A stretch of DNA of 7,429 bases from NCBI GenBank assembly GCA_030589225.1, contig JAUUWD010000070.1:1-7429 (forward strand), written 5' to 3'. The translations under genes were made by a program, and so were the position numbers. Positions 1 to 6,434 of this stretch are shown one piece after another; the stretch's first letter is position 1; every line of letters begins with the position of its first letter. The notes under the pieces were generated by a model. It saw only the letters and a program-made list of their open reading frames with translations, had not been told where the DNA came from and ran no database searches. This DNA is from Desulfobacteraceae bacterium (GTDB taxonomy: Bacteria > Desulfobacterota > DSM-4660 > Desulfatiglandales > Desulfatiglandaceae).

Positions 1-173
1 GCCTGCTTTATCTTGGAGACCTTGATGAAGCCAGTCTTTTTAAAAAAGTCACGAAGTTCCTTAACTTCCCCGCTGCAAGCGGGATAAATAGGCACTTAAA
101 TCAGCGTACCTTCCAGGACCAACAAAAACAAGCCACCTCCTGTGGGGGTGCTAATTTGATCCCGTCGATATGA
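1..173 (+). CDS. C-terminal end of an unidentified protein with a TPR-like helix (5' partial)
   Basis: An open frame enters from the left edge (first full codon at base 3) and runs 56 codons to a TGA at 171-173. The visible segment starts LLYLGDLDEASLFKKVTKFL, which resembles the second half of a tetratricopeptide repeat (LGD-x-DEA followed by an amphipathic helix), and ends in a polar, Gln-rich tail without a recognisable domain. Its stop overlaps the start of the downstream kinase gene as ATGA, the usual sign of translational coupling within an operon. It is not the Fis-type helix-turn-helix expected at the end of a PilR/NtrC regulator, nor the end of a PilC/GspF protein. A single TPR-like match is weak evidence, so no function is assigned. 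The main support for this being a real gene is the stop/start overlap and the uninterrupted frame. Confidence 0.5.
   Translation, partial: LLYLGDLDEASLFKKVTKFLNFPAASGINRHLNQRTFQDQQKQATSCGGANLIPSI
134..150 (+). other. Short GC-rich stem-loop ahead of the kinase start
   Basis: CACCTCC (134-140) pairs with GGGGGTG (144-150) through seven base pairs, one of them G-T, closing a 3-nt loop TGT. It lies inside the last codons of the upstream gene and 19 nt before the kinase ATG. The G-run is the only Shine-Dalgarno-like purine stretch near that ATG and would be buried in the stem, though it is also too far from the ATG for normal spacing. A role in coupling translation to passage of the upstream ribosome is possible but unproven. 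Confidence 0.3.
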
Positions 174-1873
174 CCAAGTCCAACCTGCAAATTTCCAAAT
201 CAGAACTCTACGGGCGCCTTAAGACCCTCATGTTCCTGAGGTTGCTTTTTGTTTCCCTCCTTTTAGGCACTTCCGTATTCATCCAGATCAAGCAGACCCA
301 GACTTATTTCGGGTTTATTCAGACTTCCCACTTTCTGCTGGTCGCTGCTGTCTATTTTCTCACTTTTGTCTATGCAATTATTTTTAAGTATTCAAAGAAC
401 CTCGTTTGGCTTGCCTACACTCAGCTTCTGGCGGACACCTTTATTGTCACGGCCATCATCTACGTTACAGGCGGCATAGGGAGTATATTCTCCTTTCTCT
501 ATATATTGACCATTATTAACGGGAGCATCATTGTTTACCGAAAAGGAGCAATGGTAATTGCTTCCAGTAGCAGCATTCTGTATGGGCTTTTGCTGGATCT
601 CCACTACTATGGGGTTATTCATCCTTTAGGTGCCCCGGAGCCATACGCTTTACAATATCAGAGCCCTTACATTTTTTTTCTGATTTTAGTTAATATTGCA
701 GGATTCTATCTGGTAGCTTATCTCAGCAGTTACCTGTCTGAACAGGCAAGAAAAAGCCGTGTCGAATTAAAAGCTAAACAGGTTGATATCGACAAGCTGG
801 AGGTGCTTAACGAAAGTATCATCAATAGCATTACCTCAGGTCTCATTGTGCTGGATGGTCAAAACAAAATCTTTCTTTTTAACCCGGCTGCCGAGGAAAT
901 TTTCGGTATCAAGAACGCTCAGGTTTCTGGTAGGCAAATAGATCAGGTACTTCCCTTTCTTAAAAACAAACTGCCCGGTGTTCAACACACCTCATTACAA
1001 ACAGCTAAGAAGCTTCCTCCATTTATTGATCTTTCATATTTAAAATCGAACGGAGGAAAGAGTCACCTTCGTCTTTCCATCTCTCCCCTTCGGCTTCAGC
1101 AGGCAGAGCAAAAGGGCCATGTCCTCATATTCCAGGATATGACGGAAATTATGAAAATCGAAGAAGAAATGAAAAAAGTTGAAGGCCTTGCCATGGTCGG
1201 TGAACTTGCGGCAGGAATCGCCCATGAGATTAGAAATCCTATGGCTTCTATCAGCGGATCGATCCAAATGTTAAGGGATGGGCTGAGCGAAAATGATGTC
1301 AACAGCCGGCTTATGGATATAATATCGAGAGAAATCAGTCGGCTGAACCGTTTGTTAAACAATTTTCTACTTTTTGCCAGGCCAAAAAAGGCAAATTTTC
1401 AGGAATTTGATTTGCACCGGGAAATCCTTGAATCCCTGGAGCTCTTTAAGAACAGCCATCATTGGAATGGAAAGATGGGTGCCTTCACGGATTTTTGTGA
1501 TCCCATAAGGCTGGAGTCTGATCCTGAACAGCTCAAACAGGTGCTGTGGAATCTATTCTTAAATGCCTGCCAGTCTATGCCTGAAGGAGGCTCATTTTAC
1601 GTCATCACGCATCTTAACTCAGATGTGTCCCGACCCGATCGGAAACGGGTACAAATTATTGTCCGCGACACAGGCAGCGGTTTCGATGACAGGGTTCTAA
1701 GCAAGGCTTTTACTCCCTTCTTTACTACCAAAGAAGAAGGCTCTGGCCTGGGACTGGCTATTGTGAAAAGAATAGTAGAAGGGCTTCAGGGAGAAGTCTT
1801 TGCGAAAAATCATTCTGAGGGGGGCGCCGAGGTAAGTATATTGCTCCCTATCTCCCCCTTATATCCTCAATAA
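170..1873 (+). CDS. pilS: Membrane sensor histidine kinase, PilS/NtrB-like
   Basis: This 567-residue protein would autophosphorylate on histidine and pass the phosphate to a sigma-54-type response regulator. The N-terminus has six predicted membrane helices (about 22-40, 54-73, 79-99, 103-122, 126-147, 166-188) with almost no periplasmic domain, as in PilS. A coiled linker (190-213) and a PAS domain (about 214-325) follow. The H-box AHEIRNPMASISGS carries His352 and closely resembles PilS H-boxes. The ATPase domain shows an N-box with Asn461 and Asn465, G1 DTGSGF (500-505), F-box FTPFFTTKEEG (514-524) and G2 GSGLGLAIV (524-532), so it looks fully active. An in-frame stop at 152-154 limits the start to the ATG at 170, which overlaps the upstream TGA; the next Met (residue 21) would cut into helix 1. 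The symbol is given by domain layout and H-box. In relatives a pilR-like regulator usually follows, but none does here, so the signalling target is uncertain. Confidence 0.85.
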   Translation: MTKSNLQISKSELYGRLKTLMFLRLLFVSLLLGTSVFIQIKQTQTYFGFIQTSHFLLVAAVYFLTFVYAIIFKYSKNLVWLAYTQLLADTFIVTAIIYVTGGIGSIFSFLYILTIINGSIIVYRKGAMVIASSSSILYGLLLDLHYYGVIHPLGAPEPYALQYQSPYIFFLILVNIAGFYLVAYLSSYLSEQARKSRVELKAKQVDIDKLEVLNESIINSITSGLIVLDGQNKIFLFNPAAEEIFGIKNAQVSGRQIDQVLPFLKNKLPGVQHTSLQTAKKLPPFIDLSYLKSNGGKSHLRLSISPLRLQQAEQKGHVLIFQDMTEIMKIEEEMKKVEGLAMVGELAAGIAHEIRNPMASISGSIQMLRDGLSENDVNSRLMDIISREISRLNRLLNNFLLFARPKKANFQEFDLHREILESLELFKNSHHWNGKMGAFTDFCDPIRLESDPEQLKQVLWNLFLNACQSMPEGGSFYVITHLNSDVSRPDRKRVQIIVRDTGSGFDDRVLSKAFTPFFTTKEEGSGLGLAIVKRIVEGLQGEVFAKNHSEGGAEVSILLPISPLYPQ

Positions 1874-1980
1874 GTCGTAGAATTTCCGAGAGATATCGCT
1901 AGTACCGTGTCTCATAAGTTCTTTCCCTGATTTTGGTAATTTATCATGTCATCAAATCACAGGAACAACCTAAAAAAATA

Positions 1981-2121
1981 CGAATATCGAAATACGAAAT
2001 ACGAAACAATATCGAAATGCGAATTTTCAAAATTCCAAACAAAAACCTCATGATACGACCATTTCTTGTTTTGGTCATTGATATTTTTGTCATTTGTATT
2101 TGTTTCGAGTTTCGATATTCG
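1981..2121. repeat. AT-rich imperfect palindrome with 7-bp CGAAATA repeats
   Basis: The left arm 1981-1999 (starts CGAATATCGAAA) pairs with the right arm 2103-2121 (ends TTTCGATATTCG): 12 perfect pairs, two mismatches, then five more pairs. Within the left arm, three 7-bp units (CGAAATA, CGAAATA, CGAAACA) occupy 1988-2008, followed by further CGAAAT-like copies to about 2024. The centre contains GACCA (2057-2061) facing TGGTC (2072-2076). Composition differs sharply from the neighbouring genes. From memory, similar CGAAATA-rich intergenic palindromes recur in Desulfobacterota and some other environmental genomes; I could not verify this here. Confidence 0.6.
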
Positions 2122-2138
2122 AATTTTTGATTTCCCCG

Positions 2139-2156
2139 TCACCCACAGATGGGTGA
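2139..2156. other. Perfect 7-bp stem-loop inside the intergenic element
   Basis: TCACCCA (2139-2145) and TGGGTGA (2150-2156) are exact reverse complements around a CAGA loop. There is no T-tract on either side in either direction, so it is a poor intrinsic terminator. It could be a structural part of the mobile element or an operator-like site. Confidence 0.4.
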
Positions 2157-2175
2157 AACGTATGAATTTATATGA

Positions 2176-2196
2176 ATATTTCATGTTGCCATTTTA
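2176..2196 (+). repeat. 21-nt motif, copy 1 (upstream of the radical SAM gene)
   Basis: This stretch contains ATGTTGCC followed by ATTTTA and matches 7310-7330 at 19 of 21 positions; both differences are C/T changes. It sits about 80 nt before the likely start of the radical SAM gene and inside the TIR-bounded element. TTGCCA at 2186-2191 resembles a -35 box, but I see no good -10 box at the right distance. Confidence 0.4.
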
Positions 2197-2266
2197 AGGC
2201 ACTAAACTTTTGAGACGGGGCACTAGTAACTGCTCAGATGCGCTGCAACGAAAGCTCTACGACAAT

Positions 2267-2271
2267 AGGGA
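2267..2271 (+). promoter_or_regulatory. Shine-Dalgarno that decides the radical SAM gene start
   Basis: AGGGA lies seven nt before the ATG at 2279. The alternative, a TTG at 2210 in the same frame, has no comparable site and falls inside the right terminal inverted repeat, so the ATG is preferred. Confidence 0.6.
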
Positions 2272-2278
2272 AATAGCT

Positions 2279-4783
2279 ATGTTAGACCAGCACTGGTTTT
2301 TAGATATCAGTCGTCCGAGTCGCTACCTTGGAAATGAAGTCAATACTATCAAGAAAAATCCTGCCCTCACGGACGTTTCCATTGCACTTGTTTTCCCCGA
2401 CGTCTACGATGTGGGTATGTCCCACTTAGGGCTGAAGATCCTCTACAATATCCTCAACAGCCAGGATTGGTTGGTAGCTGAAAGGGCGTTTTCTCCCTGG
2501 CCTGATTTAGAGAAGAAACTAAGGGTTCAAAAGATCCCTGCCACCTCATTGGAATCTAATCGTGCGCTATCGAGCTTTGATATCGTTGGTTTCAGCCTTC
2601 AACATGAGCTTTCCTACACCAATGTATTAAACATACTTGATCTTGCCGGTATACCATTTCATGCCAGTCAAAGAACTGATGTAAGCCCCCTTATAATTGC
2701 TGGTGGACCTGCATGCTTTAACCCAGAGCCTGTTGCTGAAGTCTTTGACCTAATGGTGATCGGGGATGGCGAGGAAGCAACGCTTAAGGTATGTGAAGCG
2801 GTCCGTGTAGCAAAAAAAGAAAAGATTAAAAGCAAGAATGAACTGCTCTCTCGCTTATACCGCATAAAGGGTGTTTACGTTCCATCCTGTTTTTCTATCC
2901 ATTACAATCCGGAAGGGCCTGTCGAGACAATCGAACCGTTGATTCCCGATTACCCAAATGTAGAAAAGGCCATTTTACAAGATATTGATAAATATCCCTA
3001 TCCAGTCCGTCAAATTGTCCCATTTACCGAATTGGTTCATGATCGTGCAGTCTTAGAGATTTGCCGGGGGTGCACGCGTGGTTGCCGGTTCTGCCAGGCA
3101 GGCATGATATATCGTCCGGTGCGAGAACGAAGTCCTGAATCCATCCTTGATAAAGCGGATAAAGTTCTTGAACTCACGGGTCACGAAGAACTTTCTCTGA
3201 TGTCATTGAGCTCTGGGGATTATTCCTCTATTGTGCCGCTTCTTAAGGCCCTTATGGACAGGCAGGCCAGAAAAAAAGTCGCAATAAGCTTTCCTTCATT
3301 GAGAATCGACAGCCTTGACCCATCGTTTATGAAACAGATAAAGAGGGTGCGAAAAACAGGCTTCACCTTAGCGCCAGAGGCAGGTAATGACAGATTGAGA
3401 AGGATCATTAACAAAGGGTTAACAACAAAAGACATTCTGGAAACTGCTAATGCGGTCTATGGCGCTGGATGGAATTTGATCAAGCTTTACTTTATGATAG
3501 GCCTTCCCTTTGAAACTGATGGAGACATCCAGGATATCATCGACCTGGCCAGGAAAGTTGCAAAACTCGCCGGCAAGAAGGGGAAACGTGCCAAACTGAA
3601 TGTCAGTGTTTCTACCTTTGTGCCCAAATCGCACACCCCATTCATGTGGCGACCCCAGATCCCGCTGGAAGAAAGCCGGAGACGAATACAGTTAATCCAG
3701 GAAGGCCTCAGAGTATCCCGTATCAGGGTCAAGTGGAATCAGCCTGAATTGAGCTGGTTGGAGGGTATTTTCTCAAGGGGGGACAGGAGATTGACAGAGG
3801 TCCTTATAGAGGCATGGAAACTGGGCGCCAGGTTTGACGCCTGGGGAGAGCATTTTCACAAGAAAATCTGGGAAGAGGCATTCAACCGAACAGGGATAGA
3901 CCCATGCTTCTATCTCTACCGTGAAAAACCACTTGATGAAGTATTACCATGGGACCATATCAGATCAGGGGTCACCAAGGGCTTTCTCAAAAAAGAATGG
4001 AAAAGAGCGCAACGAGAAGAATGGACCCCGGATTGCCGGGAAACATGCATTGAATGCGGTGTTTGCGACCACAAAACTGTTGATCCAATCGTATTTAGGG
4101 ATTGGACTATCCCGCGCAGCCTTGAGAAATCCACACATGAAACTGTTGCTTTGCCGTCAAAGAAGTACCGCCTGACCTTTACAAAGCTGAATCACGCTAA
4201 GTATCTTGGCCACCTGGAACTTGTTCGTGTTTTTTTCAGGGCCTTCAGAAGGGCAGGGTTAAACCTGGTCTACTCCAGGGGGTTTCATCCAATGCCCAAA
4301 GTGGTGTTTGGCTGTGCTTTGCCTGTCGGAACCGAAAGTATGCAGGAAACTGCGGTTGTTGAACTTACTGAATATACGGACACATCTTTTTTGAGGAAAC
4401 GTATCAATCGACAGTTGCCTCCCGGTATCACCGTTACCTCGGTTAAAGAGATCACCCCCGGGGGAAAAAAGCAGCGGTTAAAGGAAAGCCATTTTATCGT
4501 GACCCTGAACGAGACTGAGTTGAATGAGCCTGATTTGAAAAGGTTTCTCAAATCCGATTATTTTCCTGTTGTCAAAATGAGCAAAAAAGGCGACCATGAA
4601 ATTAATGCCAGGGCCCTGGTCAAGTCTATGGCCCGTTTTTCACCAAATGGAATAAAATTAACTGTGAGACACACAACCGGCCCGGAAGTAAGACCCGCTG
4701 AAATAGTTAAAAGTGTATTCTCATTGGAGGACTCGCAGGTGAATCATATGAAGGTACTAAAGACCAAACAGATCCTTTGGTAA
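2279..4783 (+). CDS. B12-domain radical SAM protein fused to a C-terminal DUF2344 domain (TIGR03960/TIGR03936 type)
   Basis: An 834-residue cytosolic protein of unknown reaction. Residues about 30-170 form a cobalamin-binding-like domain (VFPDVYDVGMSHLG at 38-51, IIAGGPACFNPEP at 139-151, IGDGEE at 161-166) that lacks the classical DxHxxG B12 ligand motif. Residues about 255-460 are a radical SAM core. Its CxxxCxxC is Cys265, Cys269 and Cys272, which would bind a 4Fe-4S cluster that cleaves S-adenosylmethionine; TLAPEAG (363-369) and FMIGLPFET (405-413) are further family landmarks. A second cysteine group, Cys586/590/593/596, could hold an extra iron-sulfur cluster or zinc. Residues about 628-834 match the DUF2344 radical SAM-linked domain, which many species encode as a separate gene. 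The frame could extend upstream to TTG 2210 (857 residues), but that part lies in repeat sequence and family members begin near the RPSRYLG motif (12-18). It is followed 90 nt later by an RNase E/G gene, a pairing known in several phyla, suggesting a link to RNA or ribosomes that has not been shown. Confidence 0.88.
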   Translation: MLDQHWFLDISRPSRYLGNEVNTIKKNPALTDVSIALVFPDVYDVGMSHLGLKILYNILNSQDWLVAERAFSPWPDLEKKLRVQKIPATSLESNRALSSFDIVGFSLQHELSYTNVLNILDLAGIPFHASQRTDVSPLIIAGGPACFNPEPVAEVFDLMVIGDGEEATLKVCEAVRVAKKEKIKSKNELLSRLYRIKGVYVPSCFSIHYNPEGPVETIEPLIPDYPNVEKAILQDIDKYPYPVRQIVPFTELVHDRAVLEICRGCTRGCRFCQAGMIYRPVRERSPESILDKADKVLELTGHEELSLMSLSSGDYSSIVPLLKALMDRQARKKVAISFPSLRIDSLDPSFMKQIKRVRKTGFTLAPEAGNDRLRRIINKGLTTKDILETANAVYGAGWNLIKLYFMIGLPFETDGDIQDIIDLARKVAKLAGKKGKRAKLNVSVSTFVPKSHTPFMWRPQIPLEESRRRIQLIQEGLRVSRIRVKWNQPELSWLEGIFSRGDRRLTEVLIEAWKLGARFDAWGEHFHKKIWEEAFNRTGIDPCFYLYREKPLDEVLPWDHIRSGVTKGFLKKEWKRAQREEWTPDCRETCIECGVCDHKTVDPIVFRDWTIPRSLEKSTHETVALPSKKYRLTFTKLNHAKYLGHLELVRVFFRAFRRAGLNLVYSRGFHPMPKVVFGCALPVGTESMQETAVVELTEYTDTSFLRKRINRQLPPGITVTSVKEITPGGKKQRLKESHFIVTLNETELNEPDLKRFLKSDYFPVVKMSKKGDHEINARALVKSMARFSPNGIKLTVRHTTGPEVRPAEIVKSVFSLEDSQVNHMKVLKTKQILW

Positions 4784-4800
4784 GTCAGGGACCTCCGGCA

Positions 4801-4835
4801 GAGCCTGTTAGGCTCGCATCCCGTTTTGCGGGATG
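4801..4835 (+). promoter_or_regulatory. Two tandem hairpins in the RNase E/G leader
   Basis: GAGCC (4801-4805) pairs with GGCTC (4811-4815) around TGTTA. One base further on, CATCCCG (4817-4823) pairs with CGGGATG (4829-4835) around TTTTG. They occupy the middle of the 90-nt gap between the radical SAM stop and the RNase start. The sequence after the second stem is GTTTAAAG rather than a T-run, so termination is doubtful. E. coli rne is known to autoregulate through hairpins in its 5' untranslated region; a similar role is possible by analogy. An RNA-processing site within the operon is the other option. Confidence 0.45.
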
Positions 4836-4852
4836 GTTTAAAGTGATTAATT

Positions 4853-4870
4853 AAGGGGGGGAGAAAGGAG
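4853..4870 (+). promoter_or_regulatory. Purine-rich ribosome-binding tract of the RNase gene
   Basis: An uninterrupted 18-nt purine run includes a seven-G stretch (4855-4861) and ends in AAGGAG (4865-4870), only three nt before the ATG at 4874. That spacing is short, so the upstream GGGGGAG part may be the effective site. No better in-frame start exists: alignment with E. coli RNase G from memory (MTAELLVN against MPNELIIN) supports this ATG. Confidence 0.5.
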
Positions 4871-4873
4871 CCG

Positions 4874-6406
4874 ATGCCCAACGAACTTATCATTAATGCC
4901 AGGCCCCACGAGACCAGGGTTGCCCTTGTTGAAAACGGCGTTGTTGTGGAGCTCCATATTGAAAGGGGAACCGGGCAGGAACTGATGGGAAATATTTATC
5001 GAGGGAGGGTTGTCAGGGTTCTTCCAGGTATGCAGGCGGCCTTTGTGGAGATTGGGCTTGAAAGGACTGCTTTTCTATATGTGTCAGATGTGTACAATGA
5101 CTTTTTTGACCTCGAAAAAATCATGCTTGAAAACAACAAGGCCAACGAAGATCCATATTTTACTGAATCAGAAACACCACAATCCGGTTCGCTCCATGGT
5201 GTTTCTTTCCAAATAGAAGATCTGCTCCATGAAGGACAAACTATCATGGTCCAGGTGGCCAAGGAACCCATTGGTACCAAGGGAGCGCGTCTCACTTCTC
5301 ACATTTCTATACCCGGAAGGCAGCTGGTTTTAATGCCCACCGTAAACCACATCGGTATTTCCCGCAGGATAGAGGACAGGGAGGAGAGAGAGAGGCTTAG
5401 AGGGATCATTGAAGAAATAAGGCCCAGCGAGCTCGGGTTCATCGTCAGGACAGTCGGTGAAAGTGCGTCCAAAGAAAAACTTCAATCCGAGATGAAATTT
5501 CTCGTAAAGCTTTGGGCCAATATTCAGGTGAAAATGGAAAAGAGATCAAATCCTGAGCTGTTACACAAGGACTTATCGATTTCTCTGCGAGCCGTTCGAG
5601 ATCTATTTACAAGGGAGGTGGACCGTCTCATTATTGACTCGATGGAAGAATACGAGAGTATTATGGAGTTTATTCTGGCCTTTGAAAGCAGATTGAGGTA
5701 TTCTATAGAATTGTATGAGGGTTCTGAGCCTATTTTTGACGCCTTTGGGATTGAAATGGAGATTTCTCGTGCCCTCCACAACAAGATCTGGCTGAAATCG
5801 GGGGGGTATATTGTGATTGAAATGACAGAGGCCCTCACTGCCATTGATGTCAATACCGGGAGCTATGTGGGTAAAAGGAATCCAGAGGAAACTATTATGA
5901 AAACAAATCTGGAGGCAGTCAAGGAGATTGCATACCAGTTGCGGTTTAGAAACATAGGTGGCCTTATAGTTATCGACTTTATAGATATGGAAAAGAAACC
6001 AAATCGGGAACGCGTTTTTGTGGCGCTAAAAGAGGCGCTTAAAAAGGATAAGGCCAAATCTACTATTCTCCATATGTCGGACTTAGGGCTGATTGAAATG
6101 ACGCGAAAAAGAACTCGTGCCAATCTAAACAGGTTGCTGACCGAGCCCTGCTTCTATTGCGAAGGGAGAGGAACGGTCAAATCCAAAGAAACGATCTGCT
6201 ACGAGTTATTCAGAGATCTGGAAAGAGAGTGCCCGGCTTCTGAAGAAGGGGGAAATGTCTATGTCCTGGTCAACCCGGAGATTGACGCTGTTCTCAGAGA
6301 AGATGAGCAGGAATCCATCATTGACCTGGAGAAAAGGTTGAAGAAGCGAATCACCGTCATTGCCAAAAGAGACTTTCATGTGGAACAGTATGAAATAAGC
6401 GTCTGA
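4874..6406 (+). CDS. rng: Ribonuclease E/G family endoribonuclease
   Basis: A 510-residue endoribonuclease that cuts single-stranded AU-rich RNA in mRNA decay and rRNA maturation. It begins ELIINARPHETRVALVENG like RNase G. An S1 RNA-binding region spans about 36-130 (MGNIYRGRVVRVLPGMQAAF at 38-57). The 5'-sensor/RNase H-like part follows, with EPIGTKGARLT (131-141) conserved. The DNase I-like catalytic domain carries the two metal-binding aspartates, Asp325 in AIDVNTG and Asp368 in VIDFIDM. The Zn-link cysteines Cys426 and Cys429 (PCFYCEGRGTVK) allow metal-bridged dimers. Length is close to RNase G (489 residues in E. coli) and there is no long disordered RNase E-type scaffold tail, hence rng rather than rne. 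The S1 loop at about 73-116 is some 20 residues longer than I recall for E. coli RNase G. It stands between the radical SAM gene (90 nt) and the phosphatase gene (28 nt), probably co-transcribed with both. Confidence 0.95.
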   Translation: MPNELIINARPHETRVALVENGVVVELHIERGTGQELMGNIYRGRVVRVLPGMQAAFVEIGLERTAFLYVSDVYNDFFDLEKIMLENNKANEDPYFTESETPQSGSLHGVSFQIEDLLHEGQTIMVQVAKEPIGTKGARLTSHISIPGRQLVLMPTVNHIGISRRIEDREERERLRGIIEEIRPSELGFIVRTVGESASKEKLQSEMKFLVKLWANIQVKMEKRSNPELLHKDLSISLRAVRDLFTREVDRLIIDSMEEYESIMEFILAFESRLRYSIELYEGSEPIFDAFGIEMEISRALHNKIWLKSGGYIVIEMTEALTAIDVNTGSYVGKRNPEETIMKTNLEAVKEIAYQLRFRNIGGLIVIDFIDMEKKPNRERVFVALKEALKKDKAKSTILHMSDLGLIEMTRKRTRANLNRLLTEPCFYCEGRGTVKSKETICYELFRDLERECPASEEGGNVYVLVNPEIDAVLREDEQESIIDLEKRLKKRITVIAKRDFHVEQYEISV

Positions 6407-6425
6407 TTTGTGGAATTCCTTTTTT

Positions 6426-6430
6426 GAGGT
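6426..6430 (+). promoter_or_regulatory. Shine-Dalgarno that decides the phosphatase start
   Basis: GAGGT lies four nt before the ATG at 6435. A TTG in the same frame at 6408 would overlap this site and add nine residues (WNSFFEVY-like) that do not belong to the PP2C fold, so the ATG is preferred. Confidence 0.6.
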
Positions 6431-6434
6431 GTAT

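Larger units (their letters stand above)
1899..2226. mobile_element. Putative MITE-like non-coding element with terminal inverted repeats
   Basis: This fills the long gap between the kinase and the radical SAM gene. The left end (1899-1920, beginning CTAGTACCGTGTCTCA) and the reverse complement of the right end (2205-2226, reading CTAGTGCCCCGTCTCA) match at 18 of 22 positions; the shared core is CTAGTnCCnnGTCTCAnAAGTT. The roughly 330-bp interior has no credible gene. It holds an AT-rich palindrome (1981-2121), a perfect small hairpin (2139-2156) and a TATGAAT direct repeat (2161-2177). Small size, TIRs and lack of coding capacity fit a miniature inverted-repeat element or the remnant of an IS. 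No clear target-site duplication is visible beyond the CTAG at each tip. The alternative is an ordinary intergenic region with a chance or regulatory inverted repeat. The short 65-codon frames inside it on both strands look like by-products of the repeats. Confidence 0.5.

Noticed and set aside
69..83. Hairpin CCCGCT-GCA-AGCGGG as a terminator
   Set aside because: It is inside the coding end of the upstream gene and is followed by ATAAATAGG, not a T-tract.
1988..2024. Tandem CGAAATA units as a possible CRISPR array
   Set aside because: The units are only 7 bp, directly abutting or nearly so, without unique spacers of regular length, and no cas gene is nearby.
1933..2184. Short frames on both strands (65 and 75 codons) in the intergenic element
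   Set aside because: They are built from the palindromic AT-rich repeats, have no good ribosome-binding site and give Ile/Phe/Arg-rich peptides typical of repeat DNA.
2186..2214. TTGCCA and a GGCAC box as a sigma-70 or sigma-54 promoter for the radical SAM gene
   Set aside because: No acceptable -10 box lies 16-18 nt from TTGCCA, and the GGCAC is not followed by GC at the -12 spacing required for sigma-54.
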